Assembly: GCA_027623585.1 (NCBI GenBank)
Contig: JAQBVK010000024.1
Coordinates: 1 to 15,268 of the forward strand
Source: Planctomycetota bacterium
GTDB lineage: Bacteria > Planctomycetota > UBA1135
DNA: 15,268 bases
Direction: 5' to 3'
This document shows positions 6,168 to 13,031 of the stretch, piece after piece. The position numbers were made by a program, and so were the translations under genes. The number at the start of each line of letters is the position of its first letter. The stretch's first letter is position 1. The notes beneath the pieces were generated by a model that saw only the letters and a program-made list of their open reading frames with translations, was not told the origin of the DNA and made no database searches.

Positions 6168-7798
6168 GAAACGCCTACCTCGTTGCCACCCGCGAATACG
6201 CCGAGAACGCCCGCACCAAGGGCTTTTGGGTCAATTTGCTGATGTTCCCGATTCTGCTGGTGGCTTCGGTCAAGGTGCCGGAACTGCTGCAGGACAAGGC
6301 CAAACCGGTGCGCCACTTCGTGCTGTTGGACCAGAGCGGCGAATTCGAGGGTGCCGTGCAGAAGGGGATCGACCGCGCGCACAACCGCAAGGTCGCGGGT
6401 GCGCTGCTCAAGCACGCGCAAGTGTGGTCGGATCCAAAGAAGGCGCCGGAGGCGCCGGATGTGGATTGGACGCAACTGCCGGCTGATCAAATGGGGAATT
6501 TTGATCCAAGTCAGGATCCGCTCGAACAATTCGAGGCGATGGTTGGCCAAGGCGAGATCGCCGAAGCCTTCAGCGATCCAGCCGCCATCAAGGCCTTCGA
6601 ATCCGTGCTGCGCGCGAGCATGAAGCCGGACGCGCCGGAATTCAGCGCGCCTCGCCGCGACTATGAACGCGTCGAGTTGCCCGAGGGCGTGGATCCCACG
6701 GCTCCGGTGATGGAGATCGCGAAGGGGCTCAAGCCTTATCTTTCCGGCGGCAAGATGCCGGGGAGTGACCGTGGGCTCTTTGCGCTGGTGGTGATCCCGC
6801 CCGACGCGGCTCAGCGGCTCAAACGCCCAACCGACGGCGCCATGGCCGCGAAGAACCAGCAACACGGCGCCGACGGCGTGCAGTTCTGGTCCTCCAACCT
6901 CACCGACCAAGAATTTCGAGAGGAAGTTCAGTCCGCGCTCGACGCCGAGGTGCGCGCGCGCGAATTCGAGCGCCGCGGCGTGGACGAGAAGACGGTCAAG
7001 GAAGTCCAGCAGACGCGCATCCAATTCGCTTCCTTCGACCCGACCAAGGCCGAAGGCGACGAGCGCGTCAGCATCGCCGACACCCTGCGCAAGTGGGCTC
7101 CGGTCGGCTTCGTCTACCTGCTGTTCGTCGCGATCTTCAACACCGTGGTGATGCTACTCAACAACACCGTGGAGGAGAAGTCGAACCGCATCATCGAGGT
7201 GCTGGTTTCCTCCGCCACGCCGGGCGAGATCATGATGGGCAAGTTGATGGGCATCGCCGGCGTCGGCCTGACCATGCTCTGCGCCTGGGTACTGTCGCTG
7301 CTCGGGGTGCTGATGTGGTTCGCCGGGCCTTCGGTGCAGTGGGCGGGTCCGCTGCTCGACGTGATCCGCTCCTCCGGACTGCTGCCGCTGTTCGCCTTCT
7401 ACTTCGTGGGCGGCTACCTGATCTTCGCGGGCATCTTCCTCGCGGTCGGCAGCCTATGCAGCACGGTCAAAGAGGCGCAGAACTTCGTCGGCAGCGCAAT
7501 CATTCTGCTGATGGTGCCGCTGTTCACGATGGTCTTCGTCGCACAGGAGCCGAACGGCACGCTCGCGACCGTGATGTCGTGGATCCCGATCTACACGCCC
7601 TTCGTGATGATGAACCGCGCCGCCGCGGATCCGCCGCTGTTCGAACTCTGGGGCACCGGCATCCTGATGGCGGTCACCGCGATCGGCATGTTGTGGCTTT
7701 CGGGCAAGATCTTCCGCATCGGCATCCTGCGCACCGGCCAACCGCCGCGCCTGATCGAGTTGCTCAAAGCGCTGCGCACGCCTTCGAAACTGCAGTAA
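6164..7798 (+). CDS. ABC-2 type permease, NatB type
   Basis: A 544-residue membrane protein, partner of the preceding ATPase. The cytoplasmic start 'ATREYAENARTKGFW' leads into a first membrane helix at ~20-38. A large hydrophilic loop (~40-305) probably lies outside the cytoplasmic membrane. Five or six further helices fill ~312-525: 'VGFVYLLFVAIFNTVVMLL', 'GVGLTMLCAWVLSLLGVLM', 'FAFYFVGGYLIFAGIFLAVG', 'AIILLMVPLFTMVFVA' and 'GILMAVTAIGMLWL'. The cytoplasmic loop 'EEKSNRIIEVLVSSATPGE' at ~337-355 is the signature of NatB/COG1668 permeases and contacts the ATPase. The start overlaps the ATPase stop by ATGA. The external loop is long and rich in charged residues and Pro, with little resemblance to anything I recognise. 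The gene ends three bases before the convergent HEAT-repeat gene, without a clear terminator in between. Confidence 0.9.
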   Translation: MRNAYLVATREYAENARTKGFWVNLLMFPILLVASVKVPELLQDKAKPVRHFVLLDQSGEFEGAVQKGIDRAHNRKVAGALLKHAQVWSDPKKAPEAPDVDWTQLPADQMGNFDPSQDPLEQFEAMVGQGEIAEAFSDPAAIKAFESVLRASMKPDAPEFSAPRRDYERVELPEGVDPTAPVMEIAKGLKPYLSGGKMPGSDRGLFALVVIPPDAAQRLKRPTDGAMAAKNQQHGADGVQFWSSNLTDQEFREEVQSALDAEVRAREFERRGVDEKTVKEVQQTRIQFASFDPTKAEGDERVSIADTLRKWAPVGFVYLLFVAIFNTVVMLLNNTVEEKSNRIIEVLVSSATPGEIMMGKLMGIAGVGLTMLCAWVLSLLGVLMWFAGPSVQWAGPLLDVIRSSGLLPLFAFYFVGGYLIFAGIFLAVGSLCSTVKEAQNFVGSAIILLMVPLFTMVFVAQEPNGTLATVMSWIPIYTPFVMMNRAAADPPLFELWGTGILMAVTAIGMLWLSGKIFRIGILRTGQPPRLIELLKALRTPSKLQ

Positions 7799-7807
7799 GG
7801 CTTACTG
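7793..7807. repeat. 15-base palindrome spanning two convergent stop codons
   Basis: CAGTAAG and CTTACTG flank a single central G at 7800. The left arm contains the natB TAA (7796-7798), and the right arm contains the TAA of the minus-strand HEAT-repeat gene (7802-7804). No T-tract follows on either strand because both sides are coding. It could be a weak bidirectional end signal, or simply the result of two TAA codons facing each other. Confidence 0.45.
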
Positions 7808-8662
7808 GTCGCCGCCGCCGGGGGGCGGACGCTCGCGCTTCGGCGGACGCTTGTCGCCGCCCGCGCCGCCGTCGCCGTCTTCCGCGCCCTCTTCGCCGCC
7901 GCGGCGTTCCTTCTTCCACGCCTCGATTTCCTCGGGCGTGGCCCACAGGCGCTTCCAATTCAGAGCGCCCATGCCTTCGGGCAAGGGCGGTTCCTCGGCG
8001 ATGATCTTGAGCTTGGACTTGTTGTCGCGCCACCAGTCCAGCCAATCCTTGCGGCTCTTGCCGACGTCCACTCCAGTCAGCACTGCCATCGAGGTGCGCA
8101 CCTCGCCGATGTATTTGTCGGTCTTGAGTGCGGCCGAGTTCAGGAAACTCATCAACTCTTCACAGGACTCTTTGTCGCGAATCCGGCCCAGCGCGTAGAT
8201 TTTCGCGCTCATCACCTTGTTGTTGGTGTTGCCGGTGGAGGTCAGTCCGTCCTTGAGCAGAGGGATCGCGCGCTGGTCGCGCTTCTGCCCGAGCGCGTAG
8301 GCGAAGGCCTCGCCCGTGACCGGATCCTCGAGCAACTTCTTGTTGCTCTTCTGCTTGATCAGGAGATCGGTTGCCGCCTCGTGCGTGTTGAAGCGCAGCG
8401 CTTCGACCGCGGCGAGACGCACGGCAAGTTCCGCGTGCTTGAGCGCGGCGCCGATTTCCTTCACCACGGCGGCATCAGCAAGGTGCCCGTGCAGCCGGAT
8501 CACGCCCTCGGCGAGGGCGGCGTCCTTGCCGCGGACGGCGTCGGCGATGGCGGTCGCGGCTTCGGCCGGTGTGATCTCCTGGACCTCGCCGACCGGCGGC
8601 GGCGGCTCCTGGAGCGAAGGCGCAGCCGGAGCGGCCAAGAGCGGGAGGAGGAGCGCGAGCAT
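7802..8662 (-). CDS. Secreted HEAT-repeat protein with charged Pro/Gly-rich tail
   Basis: A 286-residue protein from the ATG at 8662. TAAGGTGA (8671-8678 on the minus strand), a good match to the anti-Shine-Dalgarno partner, lies about ten bases upstream and decides this start. A GTG at 8674 is in frame but lies inside that site. The hydrophobic start (MLALLLPLLAAPAAPS) looks like a signal peptide, though it lacks a basic n-region. Residues ~30-195 are helical repeats of HEAT/armadillo style: 'LAVRLAAVEALRFNTHEAA', 'EAFAYALGQKRDQRAIPLL', 'KIYALGRIRDKESCEELM'. Then comes 'LTGVDVGKSRKDWLDWWRDN', a block common to planctomycete HEAT proteins. The tail (~255-286) is rich in Gly, Asp, Glu, then Lys/Arg-Pro. 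The likely role is a protein-binding scaffold outside the cytoplasm, with the partner unknown. It follows carA after 93 bases and is the last gene of the minus-strand run. Confidence 0.8.
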   Translation of the reverse strand: MLALLLPLLAAPAAPSLQEPPPPVGEVQEITPAEAATAIADAVRGKDAALAEGVIRLHGHLADAAVVKEIGAALKHAELAVRLAAVEALRFNTHEAATDLLIKQKSNKKLLEDPVTGEAFAYALGQKRDQRAIPLLKDGLTSTGNTNNKVMSAKIYALGRIRDKESCEELMSFLNSAALKTDKYIGEVRTSMAVLTGVDVGKSRKDWLDWWRDNKSKLKIIAEEPPLPEGMGALNWKRLWATPEEIEAWKKERRGGEEGAEDGDGGAGGDKRPPKRERPPPGGGDQ

Positions 8663-8755
8663 GCCTGGAATCACCTTATCGGGACAAAACCCCGCCGCCT
8701 GTGCCTGGTTGCGGAATCTGCTCAGGCCCCGACTGGGATGAGCGAGGAGGTCGCG
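8663..8755. other. Intergenic gap between carA and the HEAT-repeat gene
   Basis: These 93 bases hold the ribosome-binding site of the HEAT-repeat gene (8671-8678). They also hold a weak 5-bp hairpin, GCCTG/CAGGC, with a long loop around 8704-8728 on the minus strand. There is no T-tract and no convincing promoter. The HEAT-repeat gene may be co-transcribed with carA. Confidence 0.35.
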
Positions 8756-9913
8756 CTAGCAGGCCGTCGGCGTGCGCAGCGCGAGCTCGCGGAAGCGGTC
8801 GAAGAGCAGCCGCGGATCGTGCGGGCCGGGCGCCGCCTCGGGGTGGTACTGCACGCTGAAGACCGGCAGTTCCTTGTGGCGCAGGCCGGCCACGGTGCCG
8901 TCGTTGGCGTTCCAGTGAGTGATTTCGAGCCCGCTGCCCTCGAGGCTGTCGGGGTCCACCGCGAAGCCGTGGTTATGGGAAGCAATGTCGACGCGCCCGG
9001 TGGCGCGCTCCAACACCGGATGGTTCGCGCCGTGGTGGCCGAACTTCATCTTGAAGGTGCGTGCGCCGAACGCGAGGCCGAGGATCTGGTGGCCGAGGCA
9101 GATGCCGAACACTGGCATGCCGCTCTCGGCGATGCGGCGCACCGCGGCGTGCGCGCCCGTGACCGCGGCCGGATCGCCGGGGCCGTTCGAGAGGAAGACC
9201 GCCGCCGGCTTGAGCGCGAGGACTTCATCAGCCCGGGTTCCGGCGGGTACCACCGTCGGCGCGAAGCCCGCGCTCACCAAGTTGCGCAAGATGTTGCGCT
9301 TGATGCCGAAGTCGTAGCAGACCACCGGAATCGCGCCATCGGCCACGGCGCCGGGAAGACCGGTCACCTCATCCGGCAAGCCTTCGCGCCACGCGTAAAC
9401 CTTGCTGCAACTCACGTCGTGGGTGAGATCGCGCCCGTCCAGGGAAGGATGCGCGCGCGCTTCGGCGACCAACTCGGCATCGGATTCGCCCTGCGTCGAG
9501 AGCACGCCCCGCAGGGCGCCTTGTTCGCGCAGCCGCAGAGTGATTTCGCGTGTGTCGACGCCGTCCATCGCGAGCACGCCGTGGCGCGATAGATAGGCGC
9601 CGAGGGTTTCGGCCGCTTGCCAATTCGAAGCGCGCGGGGACATCTGCCGCATCACCATCGCCGAGGCCCAGCAGCGGTCCGACTCGTCGAAGGACGGATG
9701 GCACCCGTAGTTGCCGATCTGCGGGTAGGTCATGTTGACGCCCTGGCCGCAGTAGGAGGGATCCGTGAGGATCTCCTGGTAGCCGGTCATCGCGGTGTTG
9801 AAGACCAACTCGAACGCGCGGCGGCCGGGCGCGCCAACGCTGCGCCCGCGGAACAGGCTGCCGTCTTCCAGGGCGAGGACGGCGGGGGGACCGTGCAAGT
9901 CCATTCCGCTCAT
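8756..9913 (-). CDS. carA: Carbamoyl-phosphate synthase small (glutaminase) subunit
   Basis: A 385-residue cytosolic subunit. It hydrolyses glutamine and passes ammonia to CarB for carbamoyl phosphate, feeding pyrimidine and arginine synthesis. The N-terminal CarA domain is clear ('FELVFNTAMTGYQEILTDPS', 'YPQIGNYG', 'LAMDGVDTREIT'). The class I amidotransferase domain follows: 'LSNGPGDP' at ~241-248, nucleophile Cys272 in 'GICLGHQILGLAFG', and His357 and Glu359 in 'QYHPEA'. This complete triad lines up with E. coli Cys269/His353/Glu355. Two starts are possible: ATG at 9913, or ATG at 9904 (M4), which has GAGCGGA just before it. Neither has a strong ribosome-binding site. carB is not in the window, so the subunits are encoded apart, which is common outside enterobacteria. 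It sits oddly between genes for secreted HEAT-type proteins. Confidence 0.97.
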   Translation of the reverse strand: MSGMDLHGPPAVLALEDGSLFRGRSVGAPGRRAFELVFNTAMTGYQEILTDPSYCGQGVNMTYPQIGNYGCHPSFDESDRCWASAMVMRQMSPRASNWQAAETLGAYLSRHGVLAMDGVDTREITLRLREQGALRGVLSTQGESDAELVAEARAHPSLDGRDLTHDVSCSKVYAWREGLPDEVTGLPGAVADGAIPVVCYDFGIKRNILRNLVSAGFAPTVVPAGTRADEVLALKPAAVFLSNGPGDPAAVTGAHAAVRRIAESGMPVFGICLGHQILGLAFGARTFKMKFGHHGANHPVLERATGRVDIASHNHGFAVDPDSLEGSGLEITHWNANDGTVAGLRHKELPVFSVQYHPEAAPGPHDPRLLFDRFRELALRTPTAC

Positions 9914-9969
9914 TGTCGCGCGCGGAGCGCGAGCCGTCCACTCTCTCCGCCGAAACGACTCCGCAGGAA
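9914..9969. other. 56-base gap upstream of carA with small GC hairpin
   Basis: On the minus strand CGCGC-TCC-GCGCG lies a few bases before the carA ATG. It might lower initiation from the first ATG and favour the second one at 9904. No T-tract and no clear promoter boxes are visible, so carA is probably read from the upstream genes. Confidence 0.25.
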
Positions 9970-11067
9970 CTACTGCGCGGGCGCCGCAGCGGCCTGCTGC
10001 TGCTTCTGCCAGCGTTTCCAGTCTGAAGCCTTCGGTCCCGGATCGGCGCCGGTGATCTTCTGCAAGGCGCCGCGCACTTCACCGGCCATGGTCGTGCCAT
10101 AAATGCGTACCGAGAGCACCGCGCCTTCGACCAAGGTGGTGATGTTCGGATCCGCGATCGCGGAGGCCAGCGCGACCTCGACGTCGAAATCGGAGACGAT
10201 CGTGATCTGAGTGCCGAAGAAGGCGTAGGCGCCGGCGCCGCGATAGCCATCCGCGGACAGCGTCAGCACCAAGGCGTCGACGACCGCGGGTTCGCTGGCG
10301 CCGAACTCAGCGAGGTGGCGCACGGCGCGAATGCGCGAGTCTTGGCTGCGCTCACGCCACATGCCGAGCACCCACCAGCCCAGCGCGCGGTCTTCATCCA
10401 TGCCGTAGAGGGCAGCCGCGGCGGCCATCGACCCGCAGGGCTCGTCGTCCTCGAAACTCGCGTCGCGCAGGGCGTGCAGCATGCTGGTCTCGTGCTGGCG
10501 CAGCGCGAGCCGGCCGGCGGCCCAACGCTGATCCGCGTCGCGGCCGCGCAGCGCGCGCCGTAGATCGGCCAGGCCGACGCGACGTCCCGGCGCAGCGGTG
10601 GCGCCGTCACTGACTTCGACCTCGATGCGGCCGACCAGCAGGGCGCAGCGTCCGCCCTCTGCTTTCTGCATGCGCTTCCACATTTCTTCGACGCGCTCGT
10701 CCCGGTCCACTTTGGCCGAGAGCGGATCGATGTGGGCGCCGAGGCCGGCGAGGGCGTCCAGCCACGCCGCGCGTGCGCTGCCCTTGGGATCCTCCGCAAG
10801 CAGCGCGGACAACAAGCCGCGCTCAGCGGCGCGGTGACTCCAGGCGGCGAAGTCGAGTTGCTTGAGCGGCGCGAGCACGCGCAGTTCCTCGGCGGCATCC
10901 GCCACCGCAGCGACCGGGTCCATCGAGGCGTCCCAGACGCCGGCCGGAGTTTCCACCGAACGCGCACCCACCGTCGCCGACTTCGCGCATTCGATGCGCG
11001 CGCCGGATTCGAAGACCGCCACTTGCTGAGCGGAAAGAGTGAGCAGGAGCGTACTGATGAGAAGCAT
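9970..11067 (-). CDS. Secreted protein of unknown function, second of a tandem paralog pair
   Basis: A 365-residue protein starting with a hydrophobic signal-like segment (MLLISTLLLTLSAQQ) that has no basic n-region. I do not recognise a named family. Residues ~16-50 look like a small beta domain ('FESGARIE', 'VGARSVETPAG', 'MDPVAAVAD'). The middle (~165-270) is helical in HEAT style ('LRRALRGRDADQRWAAGRLALRQ', 'RIRAVRHLAEFGASEP'). Residues ~284-325 hold 'GTQITIVSDFD' and 'EGAVLSVRIYG'. The end has 'KITGADPG' and 'DWKRW' before an Ala/Gln tail. It aligns over its whole length with the 389-residue protein upstream. The ATG at 11067 has GGAG eleven bases upstream, and the gap to the upstream paralog's stop is 18 bases, so they are probably co-transcribed. 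carA follows after 56 bases. Confidence 0.8.
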   Translation of the reverse strand: MLLISTLLLTLSAQQVAVFESGARIECAKSATVGARSVETPAGVWDASMDPVAAVADAAEELRVLAPLKQLDFAAWSHRAAERGLLSALLAEDPKGSARAAWLDALAGLGAHIDPLSAKVDRDERVEEMWKRMQKAEGGRCALLVGRIEVEVSDGATAAPGRRVGLADLRRALRGRDADQRWAAGRLALRQHETSMLHALRDASFEDDEPCGSMAAAAALYGMDEDRALGWWVLGMWRERSQDSRIRAVRHLAEFGASEPAVVDALVLTLSADGYRGAGAYAFFGTQITIVSDFDVEVALASAIADPNITTLVEGAVLSVRIYGTTMAGEVRGALQKITGADPGPKASDWKRWQKQQQAAAAPAQ

Positions 11068-11085
11068 GGTGATGAAGTCTCCGGA

Positions 11086-12255
11086 TCAGGGGCGTTGCCC
11101 GACCGCTTCATTGAGGTACCAATCGAGCCACTGCACGGCATCGCGACCGGTGGGCTCTTCGGCCCACAGATCGAGTGCTTCGAGCAAGACCTTCAGCAAA
11201 CTCTCGTCGTAGCGCGTGACCTTGAAGCGGCTGCCGAGATCCACGTATTCGCGAGTCGGATCCGCGCTCGAGAATGCACGGTCGAGATGGTTCACGTCGT
11301 AGCCGGGTTGATCGTGCGCGTTCGAGTCGTAGTTCGAGACCACGAAGATGTCGCGCGCAGCGAACTCGAACCGGTCTCCGCTCGACTTGTCCCAAGCCGC
11401 GAGCACGTGCACCAGCGCGCGCATGCCTTCGCGACCACCATGGCGGCCGAGGTCGAGCGCCGCCTGGCCACGCAGCGTGGGTGCGCCGTTCGCGAGCACC
11501 CGAGACCAGTAATCGCGCGCGGCTTTGGGCTGCACGCTTTGCGCGGCCAGTGCAGCACCGTCCCGCGCCGCCGGGCTGACATCGGTCAAGGAGGCAAGCA
11601 ACAGGGGCGCGCGCAGCGAGAACTCCTGCTGCTTGCCGGCGACGAAGGCGGCAATGCGGCGCAGTTGCGGATCACGGCTGCGCAGCGCTTTGCGCAGCGT
11701 GGAGATCGAAATCGTCTGTTCGCTGCGGGCTTGGTAGGCAGCGCTGACTTCGGCGCGAAGCCGCGGGCCGATCAGCACTGCCTTCGCCCAATCACGCTCG
11801 AGGGCTCGCTCCCACAGCCAATCGACGCGCTTCTCGCGCGCGAGTTCGCGCGGCGCGGGGTCGATGCGTTCGCCCCAGGCTTCGAGGATCAGGTAGGGCT
11901 CGACCGATTGTGGATCCCGTAGGGTCCAGTGCGTGGCGTGCTCGACGAGTGCGCTCAACTGACCCGCGGTCGACAGATCCTGGGCGAGGCCGTGGTCGTC
12001 GAGGGTGCCGGCACGATGGAGCGCGAGCAGTTGTTCGAGTTGAGCGGCGCCGTCGATGACGCTGGCCACCGGGTCGAGCGGAAGGGAGAGCTCGCCGAAC
12101 GGGGTCGCCACGCGGCGGTCGCCGACGGCGGCGTCTCTGCTCTCGACGCGAAGACCGGATTCCGTGACCGCGATCGGCACCGGCGCCAACTGCGCTGCCG
12201 TTTGAAGGGCAGGACACAGCAGGCTGATCAGCGCGAGGGCGGCAGGCATGGCCAT
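11086..12255 (-). CDS. Secreted protein of unknown function, first of a tandem paralog pair
   Basis: A 389-residue protein with a hydrophobic N-terminus (~1-21, ending near 'ALQTAAQ') that looks like a signal peptide but carries no Lys or Arg before the core. No named family is recognised. It shares its order of blocks with the next gene: 'TESGLRVE' and 'VGDRRVATPFGE' (~31-55), 'LDPVASVID' (~60-68), 'GERIDP' (~128-133), and 'LRKALRSRDPQLRR' followed by 'AGKQ' (~187-209). HEAT-like helices lie at ~215-285, 'RDIFVVSNYDSN' at ~301-312, and 'PTGRDAVQWLDWYLNE' near the end. It starts ten bases after the larB stop, with no clear ribosome-binding site. A start at M3 (12249) is equally possible. A scaffold or binding role outside the cytoplasm is an inference from the helical repeats only. 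Confidence 0.8.
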   Translation of the reverse strand: MAMPAALALISLLCPALQTAAQLAPVPIAVTESGLRVESRDAAVGDRRVATPFGELSLPLDPVASVIDGAAQLEQLLALHRAGTLDDHGLAQDLSTAGQLSALVEHATHWTLRDPQSVEPYLILEAWGERIDPAPRELAREKRVDWLWERALERDWAKAVLIGPRLRAEVSAAYQARSEQTISISTLRKALRSRDPQLRRIAAFVAGKQQEFSLRAPLLLASLTDVSPAARDGAALAAQSVQPKAARDYWSRVLANGAPTLRGQAALDLGRHGGREGMRALVHVLAAWDKSSGDRFEFAARDIFVVSNYDSNAHDQPGYDVNHLDRAFSSADPTREYVDLGSRFKVTRYDESLLKVLLEALDLWAEEPTGRDAVQWLDWYLNEAVGQRP

Positions 12256-12265
12256 CTGCAGGCCA

Positions 12266-13027
12266 TTACGGATGCAAACGCCGTGCCATTTGGCAGATCC
12301 TGGCTGCCAAAAAGCCCGCGCCGAAGCCGTTGTCCACGTTCAAGACCGCCACGCCGGGCGCGCAGGAGTTCAACATCGCCAGAAGGGCCGCTAGGCCCCC
12401 GTAGGAAGCCCCGTAGCCGACGCTGGTGGGCACCGCGAGTACGGGGACGGCCACCAAGCCGGCGAGGACCGAGGGCAGAGCTCCTTCCATGCCCGCGACG
12501 GCCACCAGGCAATCTGCGGTGCGGAACCGCTCCAAGTGTGCGATCAGGCGCTGCAGGCCCGCGACGCCGACGTCCGCAATGCGGTCGACGACCGCGCCGT
12601 GGAAATCCGCCGTGAGCGCGGCTTCCTCGGCCACCGCTTGATCGCTGGTGCCCGCGCTGACCACGGCGACGCGTCCGTGCCGCTTGGGCTCCTCGGCGCG
12701 CCAGAGCAGGCAACCCGCTGCGGCATGCCATTCGGCTCCGGGCAAACGGGCGCGAACCGCAGCGGCGGTGGCCTCATTGGCGCGCGTCACCAACACACGC
12801 CGGTGCGCAGCGGCGATGGCGGCGGCGGCGTCGGCGCATTGCTGCGGCGTCTTCCCTTGCGCGAACACCGCTTCGGGCGCGCCGGTGCGCAACTCGCGAT
12901 GGGTGTCGACGAGCACGTCTCCGGCGGCCACGAAGGGCAGCTGCGCGAGGCGTTCCGCCGCCTCGGCGGGAGTGCAACTCCCGCTGCGTACCTCTTCGAA
13001 CAGGCGCTCCAGGTCCTCACGTCTCAT
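12266..13027 (-). CDS. larB: Pyridinium-3,5-biscarboxylic acid mononucleotide synthase (nickel pincer cofactor biosynthesis)
   Basis: A 253-residue cytosolic enzyme related to PurE (AIR carboxylase). LarB carboxylates and hydrolyses nicotinic acid adenine dinucleotide, the first step of the nickel-pincer nucleotide cofactor made by LarB, LarE and LarC. The family blocks are plain: N-terminal 'GKTPQQC' (58-64), 'VVSAGTSDQAVAEEA' (122-136), 'VAVAGMEGALPSVLAGLV' (175-192), 'PTSVGYGASYGGLAALLAMLNSC' split across ~200-222, and 'VDNGFGAGF' (231-239). Cys222 lies where I recall the essential cysteine of the Lactiplantibacillus enzyme. The length is normal. GGAG, seven bases before the ATG, lies inside the last codons of tsaD, four bases away, so expression is tied to tsaD. 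No larA, larC or larE is in the window. The cofactor's client enzyme cannot be told from here. Confidence 0.93.
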   Translation of the reverse strand: MRREDLERLFEEVRSGSCTPAEAAERLAQLPFVAAGDVLVDTHRELRTGAPEAVFAQGKTPQQCADAAAAIAAAHRRVLVTRANEATAAAVRARLPGAEWHAAAGCLLWRAEEPKRHGRVAVVSAGTSDQAVAEEAALTADFHGAVVDRIADVGVAGLQRLIAHLERFRTADCLVAVAGMEGALPSVLAGLVAVPVLAVPTSVGYGASYGGLAALLAMLNSCAPGVAVLNVDNGFGAGFLAARICQMARRLHP

Positions 13028-13031
13028 GGAT

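Noticed and set aside
5774..7024. Minus-strand open frame of 416 codons over the ABC genes
   Set aside because: It crosses the ATPase-permease junction in antisense, where both sense genes are well supported.
7820..7852. Short direct repeat GGCGGACGCT in the tail of the HEAT-repeat gene
   Set aside because: It is explained by repeated Lys/Arg-Pro codons in a low-complexity tail. There are only two copies, with no array structure.
8381..9592. Plus-strand open frame of 403 codons across carA and the HEAT-repeat gene
   Set aside because: It is antisense to conserved carA, including most of its amidotransferase domain. It is only a consequence of high GC at third positions.
10732..11922. Plus-strand open frame of 396 codons opposite the paralog pair
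   Set aside because: The minus-strand products have export-like N-termini and conserved blocks shared between paralogs. The antisense product has neither.
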